Shown here: positions 47,641-61,010 of the stretch, piece by piece | Layout of the letters: each line of letters opens with the position of its first letter | How positions within the stretch are numbered: the first letter of the stretch is position 1 | Assembly: GCA_012295275.1 (NCBI GenBank) | Contig: CM022665.1 | Span: forward strand, 27,899,446-27,963,445 | DNA: 64,000 nt | From: Chrysomallon squamiferum | Taxonomy: Eukaryota; Mollusca; Gastropoda; Neomphalida; Peltospiridae | Reading direction: 5' to 3' | Notes under the pieces: model-generated | Database searches by the model: none | What the model was told of the DNA's origin: nothing | What the model saw: the letters and a program-made list of their open reading frames with translations, nothing else | Made by a program: the position numbers and the translations under genes

Positions 47641-48034
47641 GACCGCTGCGGTCAAAATATTGTGTTAATCGTTATCCGTTCAAACAGATCACAGATCAGA
47701 CGCGAAAAGTGTTAAGAGTGTCGAGTTATTTCCGATATTTAATGATGGATAATGCTGTTATTGTCGTTATTTAACGATTAAGATTTCATTTACTCTCTAG
47801 ATGTTATGTGCATGTGTGTGTACTGGTCTCGGAGACATATCGATTAAAAGTAATTAATCTTCTTTTTTTTTTTAGTTTGGATTCGGTAAAGACATAAAAA
47901 ATAAAAGACAAATCAGTAATATAATTGTTTACTTGTTGCTGCTGCTGCTGCTGTTGTATGTGTATTATTTTTTGGGTGGGGTAAATGTTTTTGTAATTTA
48001 TTTTGTTTATTACTGTTATTATTATTATTATTAA

Positions 48035-48102
<68 letters not shown>

Positions 48103-49085
48103 TTTTAATTTCTGTGCGACACACTGTTCTGCATTTACTTTTCTGTTTTTTTATTTTTTTATTTGCGGATTAAAAAAAGTAGTTTTTGTTTATGATTTAG
48201 TTTTGAAGAAGCAATGTTTTGTTAAAGAGATAAAAATCAACTTTCATTTTGAAAAAAAAAAAGCCTGGAAGCCATCATTGTAATGTTATTAGTCACAGAA
48301 AAAATTCTTGGAAAGCAAGAACATTCAGATACATCATTCGACAGAAATAGGAAATATGTCATATTAACTGCTTATTTGTACACCTGTTTATATAACCAAT
48401 TCATTGTCAAGCCCTTTTTACTAAATATTGTATATCTATGTTTTAAAAACGAAATAAGCTTCATTGTAATGAAAAAAATAAAGTAAATAAATAAGGAGGG
48501 GGGAAATCCGGATGCGATCTGCATACAACTACAGTTTAAACAGATTCACTGGAGATGCGACATCGTGGCTTTTCATTATGTCGTATTAACTTGTACGCAA
48601 GTGAAACATCTTCTGATTTAAGCTAGATCCATAACGTTTTTATTTTCACTGTTAATATCACTTTGTATTTAATGATTGTCGGGTGAACATAAAAGCTATT
48701 ACTTAGGTCGCTTATCCTGTTAATAGTTTAAGCTTCTGTACAACACTGTAATTAACGACCGATAGGTTCTACAGTTTATTTTCGTCCTGTCAGTGGAAAA
48801 AAAGAATTAGAAGGAAAAACGAGAACGGGAAAGAATTACCGTAAGTATTATTATATACTGAATAATCGATGTGTTCAAATGTTCCAAAAAAAATTATACG
48901 AAAATAGACTCCTTTTCTATTAGCCTCAAATCTGTCTTCATGTATCTTACCCATGACCTTCGATTTTGAGGTGATAAATTATTAGAGAAGGTAAATATTT
49001 TGACAGATTAAATCTTTGAACTGATAACGTCAGGGGTTGTGCGTCAAAGAATCAATAACACATTTAATTGTACTTCACAGAGTGC
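47641..49085. other. Intergenic with (TAG)n array
   Basis: TTG(CTG)n at 47934-47956 and a long (TAG)n array at about 48033-48101. No exon is supported elsewhere. Confidence 0.45.
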
Positions 49086-49215
49086 GTAATTATTTTTTTT
49101 TTCCTATGACTCGGCGTGGTCGGGTGAAACCCCATTAATAACCATCATCTGCCGAGCGAATACTTCTAATGCTCGCTGCAGTTCTGTCGCAGTACACACG
49201 ATTGGTTTCGTAATT
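49086..49215. promoter_or_regulatory. Small complex, CpG-containing block
   Basis: About 125 bp of repeat-free sequence (ACTCGGCGTGGTCGGGTG ... TGCCGAGCGAATACTTCTAA ... TCGTAATTAC) between AT-rich stretches. Possible conserved element; no coding frame is apparent. Confidence 0.2.
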
Positions 49216-51081
49216 ACTTTATTTGTCAAGATTTTAACATTACCGTTGTTGAGGTCTATTTGTGAACGTGTCAGATGCTTTCTTGCTTATTGTATGATTT
49301 TGGGTGACTTCATAATTACGATGTTATATTCTGTGTATCTCGCGCGTGTGTGTAGGCGTTGTGTGAATGGTTTTTCATACCTGCAAATACACACACACAT
49401 ATGTACATACAAACATACACAGACACATATACATACATACACACATACTTACATATAAATACATACATACAGACATACATACATACATACATACAGACAC
49501 ACAGACACACAGACACACAGACATATACATACATACATACATACATATATTTACATACACGCACATACATACATACACGTATATTCTTTTATGTATTTCT
49601 GTACGTGATTTTTGTAAATTTTCAATGCAACCATAGATAGCATACAAATTTTGCTATGAATAAATCGATGGACAGACATGAAGATGAACAACTAAACTAA
49701 ATAAGATATGTTGAAAGAAGTGCACGAATAAACCGATTTCGAAACGGATCAGTGAGTGATTTGACATCTTTTCCGTTTGTAGCGAACTTTCTCATTGAAC
49801 CTTCTTTCTTCCCACGTATTTCCAGTGAAGTTTTTTTTTTTGTTCTTCTGACGACAGACAGTTCCTTACAGCTTACGACAGAACTGTTTTTTAGCTTCAG
49901 GCGCATTGTGAGCCACGAATCCTAGTCACTCGAAATGTTTCTCAAGTGGAATCTTTCTGCCCTCGTTATCTGCCACTACTCTGCCAGTGTTAGTCATTAC
50001 TGTTACATCTACGTTGTTAGGCGTAAAAAAAAAAAAAAAAAAAAAGAACAAGAACAAAAGAAGAGTGTAGAATCAGATGGAAAATAAAATAATTGTAGAA
50101 ATATGAGTCTGTGAACAGGTGTTTTGCAAGATTTTTCAAATTAAAACACTGTGAAGAAGTGTTTGTTTGTCTTGTAGCATTTTAACAACTAATAGGTTCG
50201 GTTCTTTGTTGAAATAGCACGTTTGTGCGTGTGCGTGAGTAGGGTGTCCTCCCACCTAGCCAAAAAACTAGCCAAATCAGTGTATTACAACATCATTGGG
50301 TTTTGGCTACGTGGGAGTTGGTTGGTATGAGATTAACTTTGGTCAGTCTTTTGTATTCGTGTTGTAGTCTGTATCAATACATCTGGACATCAGCATTGTC
50401 CCTAAAAGGGATGGTTAGTTTGCATGATTCTCGTGAGTATCGGATGATACACTGGGTGTAATGAAAAAAAACCTGAAAACACCTTCGTTTCGACACGAAC
50501 ACAAATGATTTATTCATTCATTCATTCACTAACAGCCGTGAAGAGGTTCTCAAACATTTGCATTGAAATAATTCAAAAGTTGATGTAGAATGAAGCTGCA
50601 TCGGCATAGTCCTGAACTGACATGTGTCCTTGTTGAAAACATGTTCAGATTCTGAAGTTTGTTTTTCAATGTCACAATACTTCTTTTTCTTATATTTCAC
50701 TTAATAACAACACGGACAATAGCCCTTAATATCAGTGTTAATTTTCCCTGAATTTTATTCACTTATATACACTCATCAGCATCACTACCATAGTACTGCT
50801 ATCTACTGAGCTATATTCACTTTATATAAAAAACGGACCATAGCCCTTAATATCAATTTACTATCAAAACATTTTGCCCAGCTATCCCAACATCATTTAG
50901 GCTATGTGGAAGACAGATTTTTAAAGTTTTAGGTTAGGTGGGAGTGAAGAGTAAGTTGTGACTACAAATGTTTTCTAGACTCTAGAAATTGTACACATAT
51001 TTTCTGAAAAATCTCAAAAAAATAGAAATGGAAGGCATAGATATTCCAAAATTTCGCATAAATTAGACATAAAATTTTCTG

Positions 51082-51113
<32 letters not shown>

Positions 51114-51603
51114 TATAATATTATTTTCTTTAAAAATTCTTATAAGCTATTTTTGTATTAGGTTTACACTTTCATGTCTTCAGTATAATTAAAATGTTAC
51201 ACTTTTCTTACCAAATGCCATCCCCGAAAGTTTAACGATCTCAGTGGATGTCTTAAATTACTTCAGCTAATGTAATAACAGATCTCTGCAAACCATCCAG
51301 GTCTGTCTCTGTTTTATTCGTCCTGCATAAAATTAATTAAGTACCGCTAAGCGCATAGAAAACATCTGTGTGTTAAGTGTCGTGAAAATAATATTAATAT
51401 TAGTTTTTCATCTCTGTGCTTTAAATCATTTTATTACCAGATATTCTAGAGAGATGTCATTATTTTATTGTAAGTATGGTCGTAAACGCAACATGTGCAA
51501 ATTTGTTTTGCTGGGAAGTTATTACCGTCAAACGAGTTCAGTGGATATTGAAACTCTCGGGAGAGACCTTTCCGCTCGCTGATCGTGTGGTTCTGCGAGT
51601 CGA
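49216..51603. other. Intergenic, CATA/CA repeats, no gene seen
   Basis: CATA/CA/GACA array at about 49388-49580, poly-A at 50025-50045, A then TA at 51081-51115. A 70-codon plus-strand frame at 51370-51582 is not simple sequence but has no recognised domain. Confidence 0.4.
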
Positions 51604-51655
51604 TTCCAGAAAGTTCGAAACGTTAATATTTCCAGAAAGTTCGAAACGTTAATAT
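51604..51655. promoter_or_regulatory. Tandem pair of perfect heat-shock-element motifs
   Basis: A 26-bp unit, TTCCAGAAAGTTCGAAACGT plus TAATAT, is repeated exactly twice (51604-51629, 51630-51655). Each unit contains TTCnnGAAnnTTC, the three-unit inverted NGAAN consensus bound by HSF trimers. No heat-shock gene is seen within the window, so target and function are unknown. Confidence 0.5.
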
Positions 51656-51745
51656 TTTCATGGAGTGAAGTTGGTTTTGTGGACGCTGTTTCCCGTTAAT
51701 GACATCCATGTTAGTTGATCAGTCTGGTTTTGATATGTTTGGCGT

Positions 51746-51831
<86 letters not shown>

Positions 51832-53199
51832 AGTAAAATAATAAACTGGCTGGAGTAATTTTTAAGGAAATTTTAATTGAAATGTTTGTCGCAAATAAAT
51901 AAATAAATAAATAAATAAATAAATACCGACACCTCAAAATCTATCTAAGGCCTGTTGAATTCTGTGAAATCAAAACATTTCTTCTATGATTATGTCGTGA
52001 TATTTTAAATAAATGTGTACTCAGAAAAAGCAAACTAAATAACAAGCTAAATTATAATTTGAAATGTAGCTTTTAGAAACCAAAACAACTTCGATTGACC
52101 CATGGCTAAGCAAATAACACCGCGTCAAACTGAACTACATTCATCTCCAATGCAGTGGAAGGAAACAACTAATTTCTGTCCATCGACAGACGTTGATATC
52201 GGAGGAAAGCGTAAAATTAGACACTGAACTCTATGCGGTTCAAATGTTTTCGTGAAATCGCTTTCAAAGGCAGTGTTTCAGATGACAAGTTTGAAAGACA
52301 CGATTCACTACCGTGTTCTGTAATCACTCATAAACCATAATGCCACTTTTCACATTTAGTGTAATTTGTAGATATTAATATACCATTGTTTTATTTATTT
52401 ATTTATTTATATTTATTTATTTATTTATTTATTTTTTTTTTTTTTTTTTTTTTAGAAGTGTGAGTTGTAGTTTTAGGTTTTTTTTAATTTAGATCTTTTA
52501 TTATTTTTTTTTTTATTGATAATTTTGTGTGTGTGTGTGTGTGTGTGTTTAACACAACTGTATTGTGTAGTGTTGTTAACATATACATTACTGTACTGTT
52601 TATTAATGATGGTAAATACGTTACTATACACTTTAGTGTCTCTTTGGTTATGTTTCTGATTCGCTGACATTCCAGGCACTAATTCGGATAAATAAGATAT
52701 TTACTGGGTCGTTCAACAATAGTAATACACAATGTAGAATGATGAAACTAAATAGAAAACCCTAATTTGTTTGTTTTTAATTTTGGGTCTAGTGCCCTAC
52801 GATTATCTGCATCAGAAGTTTGTATATTAAATATACTGTATAATGTTCCAAAAAAATAGTTATTTCAATTGTAAGTGCTGTCTGCAGTTACAGTGTGACG
52901 CTGGAAAGACATAAATTTCACAGCTAGCAGTAAATCTTGGTCCAGAAAATAATTTTGACTTTTATCTCAGTGATTCATATCCGTTTGATTAAAATATTTC
53001 ATGAGGACATAACTCCTTTTTCTTTTCAGTTCAAAATACGTTCCTTTTTTTAACGATACTGAAAACGAAGTTGAAATATCACTGTTCGATCAGCGGGGAC
53101 GTAAAATATGTTTAAACTTCCCAATAATTTATTATCTCTTCCAAAAACCAATTCGAAATTATTGTTAGGGAAAAAAACCCACCATTAATCACAGTAAAT
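51656..53199. other. Intergenic; (GA)n and AAAT/TTTA repeats
   Basis: (GA)n at 51749-51830, AAAT at 51893-51926, TTTA and poly-T at 52389-52455, TG at 52527-52548. No gene is seen. Confidence 0.5.
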
Positions 53200-53545
53200 A
53201 GCATCATCGTTTTGTGCTTAATTGACACGGTCCTATTAAACCCCTCGGAGAGATGACTGGCAAATATATCATCCGTTTCGTCAACGTCTTGCACGATCAT
53301 CACAGCCGATCTTTATACGTCCTGTTAGAGTCTATAGATCAGGGATTGGCTTCTCGGGCTGAAGGTCAGCTAGCAGACGTATTATTACATCCCAGAGATA
53401 AATTGTCAACGTCTTAGACACCAATCTCCAATTATAAATCAGTCCGTAGACATTTTATTAAACCCTTCTAACGATCAGACAAATGACAACAGCTTGCAGA
53501 CCTGCTCATGGCGGTCGTACCTGAATAGATGTCAAAATTAATATC
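53200..53545. other. Complex repeat-free intergenic block
   Basis: Higher-complexity sequence without simple repeats or convincing open frames. Nothing in it identifies a function. Confidence 0.25.
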
Positions 53546-56500
53546 CACTCACATGTTAACTTACAATCAGAAGCTGTATATATACTATATATGATCGAAC
53601 CTGAAATATAAGGGTTTTTTTTCCAGTTACCTTGATCATAATTATACTTTCAGTATTCAGTATTTATTTTGATAGAGTTTATTATTTTCGATATACAAAG
53701 TATTTTTTGCTCTTGTTTTTCTTTTTCATCTTTATTTTTTTGGAGGGGGTTAATGGGGTTCTGCCTGGCATCTGTTAATACTATGAGCCATAGTTTGGCT
53801 GTTTTATGACTGCAGATCACACGATGTTTGTAAATACCAATAAATTATTCAGTCATAAAATATCCGTCGTTTCTTCTGAAAATTAATTTCATTAATCATA
53901 ATCTGACATGCATGTACTGATATCTTAGCATTGCCTTTGCATTTTTCTACACTGTTATTTATGGTAAAATTCTGGGCAATGTTTTCCTGGTTTATGTCTT
54001 CCTAAAACTACCGTAATTAGCACTAAGTCTGCCAATGTAACCTTTTTTCATTTTTTTTTTTTTCATCGTGAATATTGCGGACCAAATTGTTCTAATGTTT
54101 CTATTACGTTGTCAAGGGAAAATTCAGTTAAAAGTCAATGTAGGCGATGATGTGACTTATCTAATTGTTATTATTACCGCTACTACTACTATTGTTGTTG
54201 TTGTCGTTATTGTTGTTTACAGCTTATAGATTTACAAAACAATAACGAACTGATCGTAAATAACTTTCCGAGCTCGTAACAACACAAATGTTTGTTATTA
54301 TGTTCACGTAACTACTTGTATTTGTAATATCAATAATCAATAGCGATTTGCTTACCTTTCTAACATGAAACTGATATAGCTGCTTGAAAAAAAACCCACA
54401 CAAAAATGTTTACTCAAACAAATTAACAGTTATTTCTGCTAGAAGACCACACTAAGAGAGTATTACGTACAGTTTATTACCTGTTTCACATTGTTAGAGC
54501 TATTTTACGTCTGTGTTATGTAACTACTTTTTGCGATGTTTTCTTATTATTTTTGTTATGATGTGGATGTAATTTTATGCAGTGCCAGATCAGTCATGTA
54601 ACAGTATTACAATTATTTGCCTGTTCATGAACTTGTTGTTGTCTGTGACGAGAATAATGATGACTGTAAAGTTTATTGGCTGTTGTAGTCCTTATACTTA
54701 TGATCCTTTTATTTATTTGTTGGTAGTTTGATTGAACGGCTGGTTAGTTAGTTAGTTAGTTAGTTAGTTGGCTGGCTGGATCGTTGGTTGGATGATGTGG
54801 ATGGTTGGCTGCTTTGATGACTCGCTCATTTGGATGTTTGATTGGTTGGTTGGTTAGCTGACTGTCTAGATGGTCGTAGGTTTTGTTTTGTTGGGTTCGT
54901 GCATTCTGTGATCGTGGTATTTGTGAAATGTTTGTGATGGCAATAACTGCGATCATAGTTGGGTGATCATAGCAATTTAAAAGAGTTATAGATGTTGTAC
55001 ATATTACCTGGTTGCGACAGTTAATAGCACTCTATTATAGTGTTGTGATGGTTGCTGTAACTGTGTGATAATGTTTTTAATGGTCGTAGGGCAATAGTTC
55101 TGAAAATTTACGCAGTTAAGGTTATTGTCCAGTCACATAATAAATCACTGGTTGTGTCATCCTTCTCTGTTTCCAGTGGGTGACAAGAGGAAGCAGACTG
55201 TATATTTGATTATCTAATTTGCAAGCAACAAAATACACTAGTGACTCCTTCTATTCTCTGAGACGAATATAACATCATGTATTGATTATTCAAGCCTACA
55301 TTGTGTACATCTATCACCTTTCATATTGTTTTTGACACTAGCTGCCATTACCAATTACAGTAATGATAAGTTTGTTTCCAACACAAGAAACAATTTGTTC
55401 AGAGAAAAAAAACAAGTCGAAAAAAAAAAATAGAGTCTTTTTTTGTTTTTTTTGGTTCAGACTAGATCCAAATAATATTTGGTTCCATTTGCAAGATTGG
55501 AAAGAAAACAGATGCCCCCAATAATCTGTCACTAGGGAAAGCAAGGGCAATTGCAGATCAGAAAATTCAATTTAATAACAACCAGGAAAGCATTATTATT
55601 ATTAGATGTAGAAGTTTTATATATTTCTTTTCTTTAAAAATTACCTAGTCAACTGTTTTATGATTGAAACTATTTAGTTACTTCATTATAATTGCTTATG
55701 ATGAAGATAAAATATTTAGTTTCTTTTGTATAGAAATTTGTTGACAATGAGGTTTTGTCATTAACTGGTTTATTTTTGTTCTTCTATCCTGTCATATCTG
55801 TTTTGTCTGGCCTTTCTTTTTTATTATTATTTCTTAATATTTAATTTAATTTTATTTTATTTTATTATTGTTACTGTTCTTTTCTGTTATGTTTACTAGT
55901 TCATTCTTTTGTTCGTGATAATTTTTGTTTGTTTGCTTCCTGTTGTTATTGCTTAATGGAGCTTTTTTGTTGTTGTTGTTTTTTTTCTTTCTTTTTTTCT
56001 TTTTTTTTGACGGGTTTTTTAACTCTACGATAATTTTTTTATTAATACAAGGTAAACTTTTAGAGGTCAAACTTTACTCGGCTTTGCGGTCAGTGACAGG
56101 GTGATTATAATTACACAGTGACTACGTTGTGAAAAAAAAAAGTCATTTGTTTGTTTCTCTTCCTTCCCCTTCTCCTCCGTCATCTATCCCTCCTGCTCCT
56201 TGACTATTTCTTCTCCAGTCTCCTTTTTCCTCCTTGTTCGTCTTCTTGCTCTATTTTTTCTCGTCCATCGACTTCTTACAATTTTTTTTTTTTTTTTTTC
56301 TGCCGTTATAGTCTTATTTCTCATGACAAAATTTAATTTACAATGAACGCTGAACTGTTGATTTTGTCGTTTCGTGTGTTATGACCAGCCCGTCGTCCTG
56401 GCGTTCTTAACCAACGACTGGCTAACTTGACCAATCAATGCAACAAGTGATGAAGAAGAAATAATTATCGACCTCACAACGACAGCGACTTTTAACGACT

Positions 56501-57975
56501 TCTTTTCTGACTGGATGTTGTCACCTACTGGTTAAATTACGCCTTCGTTTAATGCGCATTTTCTGAAAGATACGTAAACACACAGAATGTAGATTTCAGA
56601 AAAATATCTAATTCCCGAGGTCTGCAGAGCGTGAAATTTATTTTAACATTCTTATTAAGATAAGTAGTTATTACTATTTTTTAACTTCTTATTCAAAACT
56701 ACATTAACTATAGCCACAACAATAAAAACAAATACTGGTACTACTACAACCATTACTACTGCTGCCATTGCTATTCACTAATATTACTAATTATAATAAT
56801 TTAATATTAATATTGTTATTGTTGTTGTTATTATTATTATTATTATTAACAAAAACAAATAACAAAATTTAGTAATAAAAACATTTCATTATTCAAAACA
56901 TATGCAACCATCTTCGACAATATAAAAAATAATAATATTAATAAAAAAAAATATATACCAGTGCTGTTTTAACGAGTTAAATTTGCCTTGAGTCCCAAAC
57001 ATACAAACACGAAACCGGTTAAATGATACTCATGCTTGGTATAAGCCTTAGAATAACCTAAATAAATCTGTATTGAATTTAGCGCTCTCTCTCCTGTCAG
57101 ACATGCTGGCAGTAAAATCAATAGGCAACAGGGACATATTTACGTCCACAGTCTCTTGCAAAATATTGATTGGTTCCTGGAAGATGCGAAACATAAAACA
57201 GAGTAAAGATGGTAAACTTTGGTACCTCCGGCGTCTTGAAAAAGCTATCATGGCGACACAAGATTTTTTTTTTCTTTATATTTCTTTATACTTCCAGAAA
57301 AATACAACTTCAAAAGGTGTTTTTATTAAAAGCTGATAATAGTTATTGGTGTTAGAGAGCTTTTTTTCTTTTTTTTTCACACAAGAAAATAAATGATAAA
57401 GAGAAGTAGGTGTTTTAAGAAGAAAGAATAACTGCGACAAAGCTTTGTCGAGATTTAAAATGAATTAATAGATAATAATTTTCTCTTTGAAATTCACGAT
57501 TGTAATATATGAACAAACAAGGAGATAAGTTTGACCTTTTCATAACAATACATTTGGCATCATTTCTACACCTGTTGTTTAATCAAGAAATTAAAAAGTA
57601 ATAACAGAAAACGGGCATACAATTAAAACTGATAATATGGTGGCTAAAAACAAGTGATTACAACATAAAATCATTGAAAAGTAAGACGAAATCACTGTCA
57701 GAAATCAAGAAATCATATAGTTTTTTTTTTTTTTTTCACAATATGTTCTCAAACTTTTGGAAGGCTCTTTTCAGATAAATCTAAAACATACGTATATGTG
57801 AAAATAAAGCTTAGACTTAACTTACTATTTTCATTGCCTTAAGAATGTCTTCGTTTTCAGATATTTTTGCTTTTTACTGAATCTAGTTTTAACATTGTTT
57901 ATCAACTGAATTACGTCATTTAAAATCTACTGTCGCTCTGAAATAATATGCAGGCATCTGTAACTCTTTCTCTAT

Positions 57976-58011
<36 letters not shown>

Positions 58012-58850
58012 TTATTTATTTGTCTTGTTCCCCATTTATCTGTATGTGTGTATGTTTGTGTGTGTGTGTATATATATATTTTTTTTTTTTATACCGCCTT
58101 TCATACTATTTATAAAATATTAGTAAAAACAAAAATTTCTCCCGGTACTTACACTTTCTACGATCAGCATAATATAAATTTAAAAAGGCAAAAAAAAAAA
58201 AAAAAAAAAAAAAGGTAAAAAGTTAAAGTTACTTTTATTACCGAATCCTTGGGGTCTCCATAAAGGTTTCTCAAGTTTTGGACAAATGTTGCCAGGAGCG
58301 AACTCCCGACTAGCACAGAGCTCACATAAACATGACCAGTATTGTTTTCTAATGTCACAGATAGTTATCCTTCTACATATACAACCTGAAAGCTGCATTC
58401 CTTCGTTCCATACAACTAAAGGCTTAAAATAATTTTAAAACGAATTTTAATGAATAAACAGTTTATTAGAGTAAACAATAAAAGCTATAAAATATATTGG
58501 AAAGAAGCAGGGTATACGTTTTTCATTTCCAACTCCTCTTGAACATCCAATATAGAGCTGACCACGAGAGAAGCATTTGTATTTATAAATTTCCAATATT
58601 TTCAAAAGACATAAATGTATAATATTTATATTCTGTTAGTTCTTAGGCAAAGGAAAAAATAAAAATAGGCTACTACTTTTTTTTTTTTTTTTTTTTTCCT
58701 AATTACATTTTCTGTCCAACGAAATGATTACGTGTTTGGTGGAAAATAGATTAAGAAGCGCACATCTGCAACATTATTCTTTTCATATGACGTGAACTTG
58801 TTAAACTGACATATTATACGAACTCATGGAAGCGGATTAGCTAAACACAG
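53546..58850. other. Intergenic, no gene seen
   Basis: Degenerate GTTA/GTTG tetranucleotides at about 54738-54862, T-rich tracts, trinucleotide runs near 56815-56850, ATCT run at 57972-58012, poly-A at 58190-58213 and poly-T at 58677-58697. Open frames are T-rich or domain-free. Confidence 0.4.
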
Positions 58851-58856
58851 GCGGCT

Positions 58857-58982
58857 ATGTTTGAGATGATGGAAGCTGCTGATGTGTACACCACAGACAT
58901 GGATGTTGCCAACAAAGTGGTCATCACCGACATCATAGTCTCAATCACAGACCCAACCATTGTCATATTCACTGCTGTTTAA
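58857..58982 (+). CDS. Candidate 41-residue ORF or terminal exon, unassigned
   Basis: ATG at 58857 opens a frame of 41 codons to TAA. Codons are less AT-rich than the surroundings and the protein reads MFEMMEAADVYTTDMDVANK, then a Val/Ile/Thr-rich half. An acceptor-like AAACACAG ends six bases before the ATG, in frame (GCG GCT ATG), so it could be a last exon. No family is recognised. GAT/CAT periodicity means a decayed trinucleotide repeat is an alternative. Confidence 0.28.
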   Translation: MFEMMEAADVYTTDMDVANKVVITDIIVSITDPTIVIFTAV

Positions 58983-59100
58983 GACTCTCTGTCAGTATTT
59001 TTTTATTATTATTATTATTATTATTATCATTTACTCTTTTTTATCGATTTTTATTAAAAACGTTTTCCTGTCGTACGAAATTAAATTAATAAAAACAAAG

Positions 59101-59400
59101 ATTTTATCATGGCAACAGAACTAAAGCTAAAACAACATAATCAAGTTAAAGCAGCGGTACCACACAGACAGGAGAAAAGTGAGCTGGCGAAACTGCTTGT
59201 GTTACATTCGTTTGTGCGTGGCATAACGCTGGTATTAGCTGGCAGTCGTGCGCCTCTGTTATTTCCTCCTATTTCCGGCACGTTCACGATTTCATCAGCT
59301 CCTGCGGTGATGTGAATGCATTTCATTAGGATGTCGGCGTGCAGCATTGCTGCAAAACAGACTGAACGCGTACTCTGCGTTTAAAACATGCTAGAAGAAC
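59101..59400. promoter_or_regulatory. Complex, CpG-containing block; candidate conserved element
   Basis: About 300 bp of repeat-free, higher-GC sequence with overlapping 68-codon open frames on both strands (59109-59315 plus, 59141-59347 minus). Neither has a recognised domain or clear splice sites, so a non-coding element is as likely as an exon. Confidence 0.25.
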
Positions 59401-59647
59401 TGCTAAATAATTCCCTGCATGTTTTATATTACAATGCTGAATGTGTACTAACCGTTCACAAAGCTGTTTTAATTTTATGAAATAATTATGTATGATGTTT
59501 GCTCATTTAGATTTTTAATATACATGTATGGTAATCGTTTACCCCCTTTGCTGTTCCCGGCTGATTCTTCTTGGACTGCTGCATGAAAGGTTGAACGTGG
59601 AACTCGTTCAGAAGGAAGTGCTATCTTAGCAAACATTTTACGTTTTT

Positions 59648-59712
59648 CAAAGTCTCTGTTACGCTCTTTCCTCTGGGAAAGTGCACCTAAAAGATTTCCT
59701 GCTAAATAATCA
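59648..59712 (+). mobile_element. Meta-SINE-type core fragment
   Basis: TTTCAAAGTCTCTGTTACGC ... CTCTGGGAAAGTGCACCTAA AAGATTTCCTGCT corresponds to the SINE core recalled from mollusc genomes and to the two better copies downstream. Diverged and truncated. Confidence 0.5.
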
Positions 59713-60079
59713 GTAACAATACCTCATGCAAGTTTGAATAGGTGGAGATAACTAACTGGACTAGCAAAAAAAAATGGTAGTAAATACTCGAGTACTTCAG
59801 GTCTTATATTTATCAGATACTGGGATTTTCCGTGAACTTAGCAACTGCTTAATTGTTAGATATACGTTATTGTGTAGGAAGCATTTCCAACTCATTTATT
59901 ATATATTTTATGGTTTCCAGTGTCCTTACCTTAATCATTTTCAGTTAATCAAGACTTTAAGTAGCTTCCTAAATCCATTAGACGTGTTACCTGCACTTGT
60001 ATCATAGTACGTTTTACAAATTGTACTCGCAAACACAGTAAGCAGAACTTGTTTATAACTGTGGTTAACATGTGGTTTT

Positions 60080-60275
60080 AACCTTTATCTCTGTCCCTTA
60101 CGACTTGTTATTAAAAGGCAATATGTTCTATACTGTTTATAGGAAGGTGTATTGAAAAGATCCCTTGCTGCTAGTAGTAAAATAGAGCTGGTTTCCTACA
60201 CAGATGCAAGAATTATTAAATCCAACAGTCACTGATTGAGAAATCAATAAATATGTTTTAATGGTATACTTAAAG
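60080..60275 (+). mobile_element. Meta-SINE-type element, core and tail
   Basis: Contains the core AGGAAGGTGTATTGAAAAGA TCCCTTGCTGCT, then GGTTTCCTACA and a tail with TCCAACAGTCACTGATTGAG and AATCAATAAATATG. The order core, GGTTTCCT, then A(T)CAATAAAT fits mollusc SINEs. The tRNA head is missing or unrecognisable. Confidence 0.6.
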
Positions 60276-60823
60276 AGCCAAATGTTTTACATATCTGAAA
60301 ATTAAGAACACTCCAAAGTATATTTATTTATTTTGAATAAACACACACACACACACACACAAACACAAGCTTAATCCGAAGTTATCTTTATTTTCTCTAA
60401 GATAATGTCCCGCTAGTAACATCCAGCACCAGTGTAACATGACTACCCAGGAAACTGACACAAAAGGTTAACAAACTTAAAGAAAACGTATTAAGTTTAA
60501 TGTATTGTTTTTAAAAATATATTTTGAAACAAAATTCGCAAAACTAAGGGCTGGATTAGCCATTAATCATAATAAGCACGTGTTTAGGTTATCAAAGGAA
60601 AGTGGCACCACGGAAATGTTTCAAATATTCGCCCATTTTGACACTAAAGTCATCACTGACAAATTGCAACATGGATGACTTTAATAATTTTTACAATTAT
60701 TTCTTATTTGAACATTAATTTAATGAAATAAAACAGATGAAGAAACGCAACAATATACTTCCAAGAAATAAAGTTTATGAGTAATAATTATATACTATTT
60801 GGGGAGCTCAGTACTTTTTAAAC

Positions 60824-61003
60824 TGGATGTAGCTCAGTGACTATGTACATGGCTAAAGAATGAGTTTGTCGCAGGATCAATCCTGTTAAATGCGCCCATT
60901 TATCTATTTCGCGTTCCTATCAGAGGCAACTGGTTTGTTAAATACCATGGATACTTTTTCCTGTTTTTGGGAAGGTGCATGTAAAATGTCCTTTATTGCT
61001 ACT
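60824..61003 (+). mobile_element. Meta-SINE-type element, tRNA head and core
   Basis: An A-box-like GTAGCTCAGTGA at about 60829-60840, a B-box-like AGGATCAATCCT at 60873-60884, then GCGCCCATTTATCTATTTCG, a CATGGATACTTTTTCCTG stretch and the core GGGAAGGTGCATGTAAAATG TCC. Best-preserved copy in the window and the clearest taxonomic hint. Confidence 0.65.
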
Positions 61004-61010
61004 CCAAAAC

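Noticed and set aside
51370-51582. 70-codon plus-strand open frame upstream of the heat-shock motifs
   Set aside because: Not simple sequence, but no recognised domain, no start context and no splice partner; not strong enough to call.
54738-54956. Minus-strand frame rich in Asn, Pro, His and Thr
   Set aside because: Arises from degenerate GTTA/GTTG tetranucleotide repeats.
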